A stretch of DNA of 64,000 bases. It comes from Fistulifera solaris (taxonomy: Eukaryota; Bacillariophyta; Bacillariophyceae; Naviculales; Stauroneidaceae). A program made the position numbers and the translations under genes. The first letter of the stretch is position 1; every line of letters begins with the position of its first letter. Shown here in pieces: positions 9,232 through 18,968 of the stretch. The notes under the pieces were generated by a model. It had not been told where the DNA came from and did not search any database. It saw nothing but the letters and a program-made list of their open reading frames with translations. Location of the stretch: the NCBI GenBank assembly GCA_030295235.1, contig AP026176.1, positions 186,001 to 250,000 of the forward strand. Reading direction: 5' to 3'.

Positions 9232-10050
9232 ATGTCGAACAAAGGACGCGTTGCGGTAGTCACGGGCGGTGACAAGGGAATCGGATACCACATTGCGCTG
9301 CAATTGGGATCCTCCGGTTTGTTCGAGCACATCTGCATCACGTGTCAAGATCACAACCAGGCACAAGCGGTCGTGGATGAATTGCAAAACCAAATGCCGG
9401 CCGGCGTGAACGTTTGTTGCAGTGAATTGGTGTTGGGAGATACCATGAGCATGACCGGATTCGCCAAAATGTTGGAAGAGCGTTACAGCAAGATTGATGT
9501 TTTGGTGAACAACGCCGGCATGGCGTTTACGCATTCGGATCCAACTCCCATCGAAGAGCAGTGCAAGACCACCATGAACATTAACTTTCGCGGAACGTGC
9601 GAATTGACGGAGAAGTTGTTGCCCTTGTTGCGTCAAGGAACCGATCCTCGTCTCATCAATGTGATCAGTGCGGAAGGCCGTCTCAGTCAACTTTCGGAAG
9701 ATCGTCAAATGCAGTTCACCGACGATAACTTGACGATGCCGCAGTTGTACAGTCTCGTGGATGAATACGAACGCGATGTGTTGGCCCGCAATCATTTGGA
9801 GAAGGGTTGGGGTAATTCGTGTTACGGCATGAGCAAATTGGCATTGATTGCGGCCACGAAAGTGTGGGCCCACCAGGAACCCGACATCAAAGTCGATTGT
9901 TGTGATCCGGGCTATTGCAAGACGGATATGACCCATATGAAAGGAGAGCGTGATCCGGCGGATGGTGCCAAGTGCATCGTAATGCCCGCGACCATGGCGA
10001 ATCCTCCGACCGGTCAGATCTTTTCGGATTACATGATTGCCAGCTGGTAA
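9232..10050 (+). CDS. carbonyl-reductase-like short-chain dehydrogenase, copy 2 (intact)
   Basis: A 272-residue SDR with the complete classical motif set: TGGDKGIG nucleotide-binding loop at residues 11-18, VLVNNAG in the central strand, a Ser in the INVISAEG strand, and Tyr198-Gly-Met-Ser-Lys202 as the catalytic pair. The long insertion between the Ser strand and Tyr, and the C-terminal DPGYCKTDMT segment, resemble the monomeric carbonyl reductase (CBR1) group, which reduces carbonyls with NADPH. Substrate is not predictable. There is no targeting signal, so it is probably cytosolic. It sits head-to-tail between two paralogues and is the only one of the three that looks both intact and catalytically complete. 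Confidence 0.9.
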   Translation: MSNKGRVAVVTGGDKGIGYHIALQLGSSGLFEHICITCQDHNQAQAVVDELQNQMPAGVNVCCSELVLGDTMSMTGFAKMLEERYSKIDVLVNNAGMAFTHSDPTPIEEQCKTTMNINFRGTCELTEKLLPLLRQGTDPRLINVISAEGRLSQLSEDRQMQFTDDNLTMPQLYSLVDEYERDVLARNHLEKGWGNSCYGMSKLALIAATKVWAHQEPDIKVDCCDPGYCKTDMTHMKGERDPADGAKCIVMPATMANPPTGQIFSDYMIASW

Positions 10051-10993
10051 AAGTGCGGGAAGAAAACAGGTGCATTCGTATATAAATTTTTCCCGGAACT
10101 GGAAACGGACATGTATGACATTGCATTTTGAAAAAGTCGCTTCATAATTCTCTATAAATTCGATTTCATTTGCATAACAAAAAAAATTGAAAGGCTGTTT
10201 CTTGTTGTTTGTAGGAGTCTTCGGCGCGTGCTTCATTCGCCAAGCACGACATGCTTTGTTAGTGCTTCTCCTTCCATGAAAAGTATGCTTTTCGTTGAAA
10301 TAAAACGAGAATAAAAATGTTGTGCGCACTCTCTTCTTTGCCTCTCGATCACCCTCATCATCGTCGCTTTATCAACCAAAATGCTGTGTGTTGTGTTTCT
10401 TTGCATCCACAGAAAAACTGTGGATACATTATTTTGAGTCACACGGAAATTCTGTCTGCATTGTTTCTTTCGTCCACAGAGAATCTGTGGATGCAATAAT
10501 ATGAGACACACCGAAATTCTGTGTGGTGTCGTATCCGGCTCGTCTTGCTCATGACTGACAGGCAGTCGTAACGAAAAACGGACAACACATTGGAGCTACA
10601 GTAACTGTGAAGAGTACGATAATGCGTGGGATTCAGTCGTGGATCCGTCCCTTCCTATACAATCCTATAGGTTATTACTCATTGATACAATCCTCCTGCA
10701 CAAAAAAAAAAAAGATTTTCTCTGCATTATTGCCATCAAAGTCATAGGAAGGTGATAGGTGTCAAGCATAGAATATTCCGGTATGATTCCTTTCATCGAG
10801 AAAAGATTTCCATTCGAGCTATGATTCGGGGATAGCCGGAATGAACGAGAAGCGTTCGCACCCGAAAAGAAATGAGATCGCTTCCCAAAGAAACCTCCTC
10901 GAACTTCGAAACGATATGGAGATTCTGTTCTCTCGCTGCCTTGCTTCACAATAGCTTCTCACAAATCATTGTGAACGACGAGTGAAACTCACT
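10051..10993. other. intergenic with a duplicated hairpin unit
   Basis: Contains two tandem ~65-bp units (about 10391-10454 and 10459-10530), described separately. No gene is supported on either strand; the open frames here come from the repeats. Confidence 0.5.
10391..10530. repeat. tandem ~65-bp duplication, each unit with a TCCACAG/CTGTGGA hairpin
   Basis: Two adjacent units share TGTTTCTTT, then ATCCACAG-5 nt-CTGTGGAT (first unit, 10405-10425) or TCCACAG-5 nt-CTGTGGAT (second), then a TGAGxCACAC block and GAAATTCTGT. Spacing of the blocks is conserved while single bases differ, as expected for a diverging direct duplication. The stem bases are retained in both. Confidence 0.75.
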
Positions 10994-11869
10994 ATGGAAC
11001 CTAGAAACAAGAAACAAAAACGATCCGCCATGCCGCGCGACAAGATTCCCATGTCCAGCAACGAACGCGTCGCCGTCATTACCGGTGGTGAAAAAGGCAT
11101 TGGATTTAATATTGCGGTGCAATTGGGGCAATCGGGTCTTTTTCAGCACATTTGTGTCACGTGTCGCGAAGAATCGCAAGTCGAATCGACCGTTGACTCT
11201 CTCAAGAAGAAGTTACCCCCGGACGTGAAAGTGTGCAGTAGTCCCTTGGAGTTGGGTGACACCACCAGTCATGAAGATCTCGGCACAACCTTAGCAGCCA
11301 TGTACGGGAAAATTGATGTTTTGGTGAACAATGCGGGTTTGGCGTACGATGAAGACGATGAGACGCCCGACGAAGAACAGTGCAGTAACACGTTGAACAT
11401 CAATTTCCGGGGAACGTGCAATTTGACGGAAGAGTTGTTGCCGCTGTTGCGCAAAGGCTCGGACCCTCGGATCATCAATGTCGTCAGTGAACAAGGACAT
11501 TTGAATCAACTTTCGAAAAAACGTCAGAAACAGTTCACGGCGAAGGACTTGACGATGGAGGAGTTGTTTGATTTGATGGAAGAATACGAGAAGGACGTGC
11601 AAGAGGGAAATCATTTGGATAAGGGTTGGGGTCAATCGTTCTACGGGATGGCCGATTTAGCCTTGGTGGCTGCCTCGCAAGTCTGGGCTCACAATGAACC
11701 GGATATTACGATCGATTGTGTTGATCCAGGTTATTGCAAGACGGATATGACGCATCAAAAGGGAGATCGTGATCCAGCCGAAGGTGCCAAGTGCGTGGTA
11801 ATTCCGGCCACCTGTGAGAATCCGCCGACGGGTGCCTTCTATGCCAATAACGAGATTGCGAGCTGGTAA
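10994..11869 (+). CDS. carbonyl-reductase-like SDR, copy 3, catalytic Lys replaced by Asp
   Basis: A 291-residue protein from the ATG at 10994 (later in-frame ATGs at 11030 and 11054 are alternatives). The first ~24 residues are a basic extension (EPRNKKQKRSAMPRDKIP) not found in copy 2. The TGGEKGIG loop and VLVNNAG are intact, and the C-terminal DPGYCKTDMT and final ASW match copy 2. The catalytic motif reads Tyr217-Gly-Met-Ala-Asp221: the Lys that lowers the Tyr pKa in classical SDRs is Asp. The product is probably a cofactor-binding pseudoenzyme or has altered chemistry. It is uninterrupted, so the change is not part of general decay. Confidence 0.88.
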   Translation: MEPRNKKQKRSAMPRDKIPMSSNERVAVITGGEKGIGFNIAVQLGQSGLFQHICVTCREESQVESTVDSLKKKLPPDVKVCSSPLELGDTTSHEDLGTTLAAMYGKIDVLVNNAGLAYDEDDETPDEEQCSNTLNINFRGTCNLTEELLPLLRKGSDPRIINVVSEQGHLNQLSKKRQKQFTAKDLTMEELFDLMEEYEKDVQEGNHLDKGWGQSFYGMADLALVAASQVWAHNEPDITIDCVDPGYCKTDMTHQKGDRDPAEGAKCVVIPATCENPPTGAFYANNEIASW

Positions 11870-12015
11870 AGAGTAGCCGTCCCTGCCATTGCTGCATCTT
11901 ACCATCGCATTCCACAAATTCATTCTCATTACATAAATTGCATAATCATCGAAACTCATAAAAAGAATTGCTTCAGCCTGAATTTATCGTAACTATTATA
12001 ACTTCTTTTACAAGC

Positions 12016-13101
12016 TCACGAATAAAAGGAGAATTTGAGAACACACATGAAAATGAAATGCGTGACGGGAAAGGCCAAGACAAAGGTCGCCGCTTTGCCG
12101 GCATCTTGTTGCAACAATGGATTGGCCAAATTGCGCAACACGAAACATCCCGATACGAGTGTCGCCACCATCAACAGTATCCATTGCATCAACGACCACC
12201 ACGGCATCCACAATAAACTTGTAATGACCACATACGGTACCAAACAATATCCATAACAACAGATCCACATAACCCAGGGGACTTTGGTCATGCCCATACA
12301 GATAGAAGCCAACCAAAAGAAGGTGGGCAATCCGAACGCAAAGGTGGCCACGACACTGAGTGCGTGAATCAAATGCGTGAGATCGTATTCCATGGCTTGG
12401 AAATCTTGTGCTGCGGCGGATGTATCGGTCGAATTACTCGTACTCGACGGACTATGTTTGGGAGTAAACTGTTTCCAATGATCAAAATAGAGCAACATGT
12501 TACTCGTCACGGCCAACGTAAAAACCAACGTACAGGCAATCCACAAGGGTCCATACAAATCGGGACCTTTGCGCAAAATGGGAGTTTCCTGATTACTAGT
12601 GTCAGTTTCGGAGGTGACAACATTCCGGGCATCCCCCAAGGTATCGACGCGAAAATAATCGGGCAAATGAAAAAACAGTAAGGCCGCCTTGAGTCGTCCG
12701 GCGACATCGGATGTATCGACATCAAAGTACATTTGGTACGTATCCAAGCGAATGCAATTGAGACAGCCAGCAAAGGACCAGAACGAAGATGAAGCGGGCG
12801 TTTGATTGTTGTTGGGAGCCGCATTTTGATCCATCGTTCCCGACAAGTACTGGACGTTGCCTTGTTGTGGTGGTTGTTGTTGCATAATATAGGGTTGTTG
12901 CTGTTGCATGTACGGTTGTTGTTGCATGTAAGGCTGCTGTGGCTGTTGCTGCGGCATATTATACGGCTGCTGTGGTTGTTGCGGCATAGTATAGGGCAGC
13001 TGTTGCGGCGGCGCTGGCTGCTGGGCACGAAACGGATTGGGTGCAAACGGATCGTCTTCTTCTTCGTAATTGCTATTCGCACCGTACGAAGATTGCATCA
13101 T
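12016..13101 (-). CDS. YIPF1/2-type Yip1-domain Golgi membrane protein
   Basis: A 361-residue protein. Residues 1-100 are a cytosolic Gln/Pro-rich tail with repeats of PYMQQQ and PYNMPQQ. A Trp/Cys-containing linker leads to RKGPDLYGPLWIACTL, the DLYGPxWI signature that begins the Yip1 domain. At least five hydrophobic helices follow to the C-terminus (ending LKFSFYS). Yip1-family proteins sit in ER/Golgi membranes and bind Rab GTPases through the N-terminal side; YIPF1/2 members are Golgi residents. The poly-Gln coding repeats (CAA/CAG and CCx) make the N-terminal length prone to change. It is divergently oriented from the Psb31-like gene, with a ~350-bp shared upstream region. Confidence 0.87.
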   Translation of the reverse strand: MMQSSYGANSNYEEEDDPFAPNPFRAQQPAPPQQLPYTMPQQPQQPYNMPQQQPQQPYMQQQPYMQQQQPYIMQQQPPQQGNVQYLSGTMDQNAAPNNNQTPASSSFWSFAGCLNCIRLDTYQMYFDVDTSDVAGRLKAALLFFHLPDYFRVDTLGDARNVVTSETDTSNQETPILRKGPDLYGPLWIACTLVFTLAVTSNMLLYFDHWKQFTPKHSPSSTSNSTDTSAAAQDFQAMEYDLTHLIHALSVVATFAFGLPTFFWLASICMGMTKVPWVMWICCYGYCLVPYVVITSLLWMPWWSLMQWILLMVATLVSGCFVLRNLANPLLQQDAGKAATFVLAFPVTHFIFMCVLKFSFYS

Positions 13102-13450
13102 CTTGATTTGTCGAAATAAAAGATAAGAAGAACTTGAAACGCTTGCAATTGAATTGAATGAACTATAAGATGCAGTTGATGATTATTGTCCCCAATGCTT
13201 TTTATCGCCGCGGTTGTCGTCGTTGCTCAAGTCTTCCTTACGTCTGAGCGGCGTCCGTCAATGACTTGATCATGACGTATGACACATGACATGACTCATG
13301 ACGCGACTGACGTTTTCTGCACGTCAAAAGTCCTCGTCGTACAGTAGACTATGCGTATTGGCACACTGACTCGGCATCTCATTTCGATAAATGGTTTGAT
13401 CCTTTCATTTTTTATTATCACAAAACTCAAATCATTCATAAGTAACGATC
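13102..13450. other. divergent promoter region
   Basis: Separates the minus-strand YIPF gene from the plus-strand Psb31-like gene. It contains a cluster of short repeated TGAC/ATGAC words (about 13258-13312, e.g. CATGACxxATGAC several times). No gene. Confidence 0.5.
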
Positions 13451-14017
13451 ATGCGCGCTGTACTGCTCCTTTTATTATCCAGCTACTCCTGGGCTTGGAA
13501 TCCTCGGCTGACACGACGGGCGTGGTGTCTGACCACCGCTAGTCTGTGGGTGCCCCTCGCGGCCCAAGCCGCTCCTCCCGCACAGCTATTGGAGGAATTA
13601 AAAGAATGCAAAGTGAAATTGGAACCAATTCCTGCATTGTTGGAACAAATGGAATGGGATAAAGTTCGATCCATTCTCAAAGTACCGCCCGTGAACAAAT
13701 TATGGAATCTCGGTGATGTAAGTTTGTTGTTGTTGTTCTTGTTCTTGGATCCCACCCACCCACTCAATTTGCAAAAGTCCCAAAATACTGTCGTTCAATT
13801 GGCCAAATCTGCCGGTAGCATTGAATTGTTGGAATTGAAAGATGATCTGGCCTTGACGTTGCAATTGTGCGATCAATACACGTACAACAATGCCTTTGTG
13901 TACTTTCAACCGGGGAATGGCAAATACAATATTAAGGAACCGCAACAACTGGCTCGAAAAGCGATGCAACAAATTCAAGAGATTGTGGATTTGGTCGAGT
14001 CGGAGGGGTCGTCTTGA
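13451..14017 (+). CDS. Psb31/PsbQ-like photosystem II lumenal protein (one 60-nt intron)
   Basis: The precursor has a signal peptide ending SYSWA before WNP (aromatic at the plastid cleavage site, as in ASAFAP motifs). A twin-arginine lumen signal follows (LTRRAWCLTTASLWVPLAAQA), then a four-helix protein containing EWDKVRSILK, PPVNKLWNLG, ELKDDLALTLQLCDQYTYN and FVYFQPGNGKY. These blocks fit the Psb31/PsbQ-like extrinsic proteins that stabilise the oxygen-evolving side of PSII in diatoms. The continuous frame contains an odd Leu-rich insert. It is flanked by GTAAGT (13718) and AAAAG (ending 13777), so 13718-13777 is best read as an in-frame 60-nt intron. Splicing gives GDSQNT and a 168-residue product. 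The D1 protease gene follows on the same strand. Confidence 0.87.
   Translation: MRAVLLLLLSSYSWAWNPRLTRRAWCLTTASLWVPLAAQAAPPAQLLEELKECKVKLEPIPALLEQMEWDKVRSILKVPPVNKLWNLGDVSLLLLFLFLDPTHPLNLQKSQNTVVQLAKSAGSIELLELKDDLALTLQLCDQYTYNNAFVYFQPGNGKYNIKEPQQLARKAMQQIQEIVDLVESEGSS
13718..13777 (+). other. in-frame 60-nt intron
   Basis: The donor is GTAAGT and the acceptor CAAAAG. The length is a multiple of three with no stop, so retention would insert 20 mostly Leu/Phe residues between two helices. Confidence 0.75.
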
Positions 14018-14508
14018 ACCGACTTGTAGAGGAGGTCAACCACAGGTAGAATGAAGGTAATCACGACCACGGCGTCCCTCTTGTTGTATCTTAAAATGTT
14101 GTGAGCTTGTTTGGTGGGTTTAGAAACCTTGGTCTCGAACGAATGAAGAAAGCACTACACAATGAATGAGGTTTAGAAGAATTGATTCATCGACCTAGTA
14201 CAATGCTCTTATCACAGTAGGGTTCGAGATTAGTCGTTCGTTTGTCCATACGTTTTGTTCCGAGTTCGTTGCTGACGTCTCCGATGGAAATTCGGCTCCG
14301 CTCGGGAATGACCAGTCCCGCTCGACAGTCACACAAAGAGTAGAGGCGTCGCGCGGCGTGTTGTTCTTTTTTTTTTTTTTTTCGGTTCGGCCGAAACTCT
14401 CTCATTTTCTCCATCAAGAGAACTGCAATAACAGTGAGAAGCATTTCTCATTCCATTTCTTCCTTTTCTCAGCCAGTCTTCCATTCATTAAACATCATAC
14501 CCTTTAGA
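14018..14508. other. intergenic, poly-T tract
   Basis: Contains a T homopolymer near 14368-14382 shortly before the D1 protease gene. No gene seen. Confidence 0.5.
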
Positions 14509-16854
14509 ATGTCCAGGCTAATCACTCTGCTTTCAATTGTGTTGATTGTTTCGCTGGAACCCGTGTCGACGTTTCAGCCGCACCATCGACGACGACACGG
14601 AATTCTTCCTCGAAAAGGCGGTGATTTCCTTTTACAGTAAGTTCTGTAACCTTTATTCGAAGCATTCGCTTGTCAACTTTCTCTCATCTCTTGGGACGAC
14701 ACAGACCTCGAACGACATCATGGCTGCAGAATTCCAACGACGATGACAACGAATCATCATCACCGTTCCCTCTACTACGATTTTCGAATGTCACATTATC
14801 AACGACCAAACACTACCTAACAACCACTTGGAATGACCGCATTGTACCGACTTGGGATCGTGTTAAAGTTTCCGTGTTCTCGTTTGGTGCCGGGTTGTTG
14901 TTTGCTACCTTTGCTCTGTTTTTGCCCCTCTACACCAGCACGCCCGACACCAAGTTATTGCAACCCGTCACATTGTTTGGAAACCATTTTGAGTGACCTG
15001 GATAGCACGTATGTCGATCCCGTCGATACGCAACAATTGTTTCAAACCGGTATCCAGGCCATGTTGCAATCGTTGGATCCGTATACGGAATTTGAAGCCA
15101 AAGAAGAAGCCCAAAATGTCATGGAATCCATCGACGGAAAGTATGGAGGCGTCGGGTTGGTGATTGCCGGGACGACCCAGTCGGCGGCGAATACCGAGGC
15201 GAAGCCAGCCGACGACGGTGTGGTACGGGATATCAGCAGTAATCCTACAGTGGGCAGTTCATTCCTGGACGACGACGAAATGGACGAAGACGAGGATGAA
15301 TATGATTATCAAGTCCGTCAACAAGAAAAACGACGTTACGAACAAGCGGCCGCGAAAGGAATCCGCGTCGTGAAAGCGTTTGAAGGATACGCGTTCGACT
15401 ATGGCTTACGACCGGGGGATCGGTTGTTGGCGGTCGATGATCAAATCTTGGACGACAAGACGGTCGAGCAAGTTCGCAATGTTCTCCGTGGAACACCCGG
15501 AAGTCGTGTGACGATTCAATTCCAACGCGATGGCGTCGAAGGAATTCAAACCGTTACCATACCACGACAAGTCGTTCGTATCAATGATGTCAAGTTGGCG
15601 ACCTTATTACGTCCAAACGACCAGGACCCGTCGGTCGGTTACATTCGCGTCAGTGCCTTTTCGAGTGACACGGGGGCCGAAGTCCGTCAAGCCATTTTGA
15701 ATTTGCAACGCGCGGTGGAAGATGCCTCGCACGGGGAGCGAACTTTGGAAAACTTGATTTTGGATTTGCGCGGCAATCCGGGAGGCTTGTTGACGTCGGC
15801 CGTCGATGTGTGCTCGTTGTTTGCTCCCAAGGGGAGTGACATTGTGAGTGCCAAAGGACGGGGCTTTCCCGGCATTCTGTACCGCAGCCGCGTGGATCCC
15901 CTCGTCGATCCGCAACGGACCAAGTTGGTGGTGCTGGTGAATGGGCAAACGGCGAGTGCGGCGGAAATTGTTTCGGGGGCGATACAAGATTTGGATGTGG
16001 GAGTCATTTTGGGCAGTGAACGAACGTTTGGCAAGGGATTGGTGCAGAATGTGGAGAGTTTGCCGTTTGATACGGCTTTGAAATTTACGGTAGCAAAATA
16101 CTATACCCCGTCCGGTCGCTGCATTCAAGGGGTCAACTACAAGCAGGGAGACAATGACAATGGATTTGGAAGACAGAAGGTAGCCGAACGGGATCGTGCC
16201 ACGTATTATACTCGCATGGGACGTTTGGTCAAAGATGGTGGTGGGATTGAGGCCGATGTGCGTGTTGACGCGCCCAAAGCCAGTGCCTTGGAAGTCACTC
16301 TGTTGCGCAGTGGAATCTTCAACGACTTTGCCGCCTTGTGGAGTCAAAATCACAAATTAACCGACTACGTCAACGCGGACACAAAGAAACTGGATGTCGT
16401 CAACGATGATACGTACAAACAATTCATTGCGTACGTCAAAGAGCAACAACAGCAAGGCAATCTGGAACTGGAATCGCTTTACAGTAAGCCGCTTACTGAT
16501 TTGAAGAAGACTCTGAAGCAATCGGGATACTTGGGTGCCGAAAAGAGTGTCGAGCAGTTGCAAGCACGCATCGTTCGAGACATCGAGAGTGACTTTAACA
16601 AGTATCGAAAAGATTTGATGGAAGATTTATCACAAAGCATATTGTCGCGCTATTTACCCGAAAGTATGCTGATCGAACGCGGCGTCCAAAACGATGTGCA
16701 AGTACAAGCCGCAATGCAGCTACTACAAACTCCAGGAAAGTACGAATCGCTTTTAGCTCGTGACACGGATGTTCCAGTAGGCAACTTACAAATGGCGCGA
16801 GCAGAAGAGCATCGTCTGAAAGAAGCATTTCGAAAAAGTGTCGCTGAGTTTTGA
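14509..16854 (+). CDS. ctpA: C-terminal processing peptidase (CtpA/D1 protease, family S41), plastid lumen
   Basis: Exon 1 (14509-14636) encodes a plastid-type signal (SLEPVSTFQP). The intron 14637-14704 has GTAAGT and ACAG borders. Exon 2 carries a hydrophobic segment (FSFGAGLLFATFALFLPLY), then DLDSTYVDPV, SLDPYTEFE and KYGGVGLVI, an acidic insert (about 15268-15305), a PDZ domain (GLRPGDRLLAVDD) and the S41 core. The catalytic Ser is in NGQTASAAEI (codon 15955-15957) and the Lys in TFGKG (16033-16035). CtpA removes the D1 C-terminal extension during PSII assembly. A ~200-residue helical C-terminal extension follows. The frame breaks at a GG pair (14979-14980): dropping one G joins VTLF to ETILSDLD. 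No intron explains this. Confidence 0.87.
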
Positions 16855-17431
16855 AGTTAGCCAGGTTTCTTGTCGAGGTCTCACTCTAGAGTGTAGGCAA
16901 CATCTATCAGAAAGAACAAAACGAGCTCGCAAAAAGTGAGCGTTTCTTGCTGTTTTTGTGACTCAATCAAGATCCCGCATGTGGAACAAGAAGATAGAAT
17001 AAACGTTGCTTAAATTTCGCATGCGAGGTAGTTTTCCTATAGTTGTGTCGCTACTTATGTATCGGACCGAAGCCTTAGCTCCTTAGCTAATGCGAAATGC
17101 GAGGGCACCAAGTCCATTCACTCGGAAGTTGCAAAAGACTTCGTAGTCCAGAGGAGTAGAGAAGTGTCCGATGTGTGAAACGTGAATGCTGATGACGACA
17201 GTACATTTATGAAACCAGTAAAGACAGCTATTGTACAAAATTTCACACTCGTCACGCCGGCCACTCCGCGAGGTTTGGACATTTTTGCCTTTTTTCTTCC
17301 GATCAACACCTCGCAGTTGGACCGTTTGACAAGACCGAGCCTCGGATAATAGCATTTCTCATTTGTTGCTGACAGCCTTTTTCTCTCGAAAGCCCTTGTG
17401 TGATGCAGGAATATCTTCTTTGTTCGCCGAG
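16855..17431. other. intergenic, no gene seen
   Basis: Separates the protease from the CRAL-TRIO-like cluster. Minus-strand open frames here show no domain. Confidence 0.5.
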
Positions 17432-18968
17432 ATGAGAGATGTGGAAGAGCAAATGATGATACAGCGGGCGCGCACGCACCTGAGCGACGTGGTGCTATAC
17501 ATGCCCGTAGCTACGAAAGCGGCGTATCTAGAGGCCCTGGTGCAATGCCCCCATCTCGTCGAATCCGAGTCGAATCCGGAAACGTTTCTCCGCTTCGAAA
17601 ACTTCAATTACTGGAGTGCGGCGGGGCGACTCGTCACGTACTGGAGAAAGCGAAAGGAATATTTTGGTGACAGGGCGTTTTTGCCGATGGATTTGAGCGG
17701 CGAAGGTGCAATGAATGAGGAAGATTTACGACCGATGGCGGCAGGATGCATAACAATGATTCCCAACAGTAATATCATCATTCACGATCGAACGTGCGCT
17801 AGCGACGCCGGCGATGAAGCAACCAAACTGCGACGACGTTTCTTTTCATGCAGACTCTCATGGATCCTTGTTTTCGAGGAGGAAAAGGAACGAGGCTTTT
17901 TATTTACGGTTTTGAAATTTCGGATATGCGGAGAAGAATGAATACTGAGGCAAAACTACTCTTTGAGGACGCGTTTCCCATTCCGAATATGGAAGCGGTG
18001 CACTTAGTGTTCGTGAAAGAGAAGAGTCAGACTTTGTGGCAATATTTGCTGCCTCTCGGGTTAGAGCAAATGTCTGGATTAATTTCGCATTTAAAGGTTC
18101 ATAACTTTGACTCGGTAGAAGAAATCGCCGAAGGTCTTTCAAGTTACGGTGTTACTCGAAGTCATCTTCCGCCTAAACTTGGCGGGCACTACTCCGTCGA
18201 GTTTAGTTCATTTGTTTTGGCGCACAGGCTACCGCTTTCTACAGCAAACAGGATTCAAAAGAAACTATTTCTTAATTCTTTGGGTGAGAAGGAGGAGGAC
18301 AGCATTAATAGTCGAGATGTTCACCGTGCTACTCAACGGGGCTCGGAAGGAAAAGGGAGTTTGGAGCTTCTTTTGGACTATTTTATGAAGAGGGCACCGG
18401 ATCTACCTGACGTAGCAGAGGCAGATTCGCTGAATCCATTACGACCATTCCCGAGCAGCCCAACGCACGACTCTTGGCAGCATCAAGATGAATTAGCGAA
18501 TGAAATTTTGAGCCACGACATCACAGCCTGTCAAGGTTTATCTGTTCCTATGTATCACGACTCTGATGCAAAGTCGTTGTCTAAGTATCAGTGCTTGGTT
18601 CGCCAGCAAATCGAGTTTTTGAATCCACGGAGGATGATGTTTCTTCCTGCATCCGCGGGAGAAATCGACTGATCGTACTCGGTCAAGTTGGTATCCGATG
18701 CCGTCATTGCGCACACCTGCCACGGCAAAATCGAGCTATGGCCGCAACCTACTACCCAACAACACTCGAAGGCGTCTACCAGACTGCCCAGAACTTGGCT
18801 CGGAAGCATTTAATAGGAACCTGTCCCCATGTGCCATTGGATTGTCGACAAAGACTAACTGAATTGTGCGAGTCGAAATCAGCACTCGGCACAGGCAAGA
18901 GATACTGGGCCGAAAAGGCTCAGATGAGTGGCGTATTTGAAGACGATTCCATTTTGCGCTTTAGATGA
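17432..18968 (+). CDS. CRAL-TRIO-like protein with CRHC C-terminal module, tandem copy 1 (two frame breaks)
   Basis: First of three tandem paralogues. N-terminal block: TKAAYLEALVQCPHLVE, FLRFENFNYWSAAGRLVTYW and FGDRAFLPMDLSG, a pattern I associate with the N-lobe of expanded diatom CRAL-TRIO (Sec14-like lipid-binding) proteins. Middle block: FIYGFEISD, DAFPIPNMEAVHLVFVKE, YGVTRSHLPPKLGG, the lipid-pocket half. C-terminal block: RQQIEF, GQVGIRCRHCAHLPRQ, ATYYPTTLEGVYQTAQN, GKRYWAE, with a CxxC-H arrangement that could bind metal. The frame changes at TTCTTTTCATG (TTTT at 17843-17846) and at a five-T run (18616-18620). One added T at each restores continuity with copies 2 and 3. Lipid binding is inference. 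Confidence 0.68.

Noticed and set aside
9223-10329. 368-codon minus-strand frame opposite SDR copy 2
   Set aside because: The plus strand encodes a full SDR with all motifs; the antisense frame is a by-product of codon bias.
15607-16353. 248-codon minus-strand frame inside the CtpA gene
   Set aside because: It overlaps the S41 catalytic core on the plus strand and shows no domain.
17840-17850. Conserved intron as cause of the shared CRAL-TRIO frame change
   Set aside because: Copy 1 has a CAG after the T-rich run but copies 2 and 3 do not, and no common donor exists.
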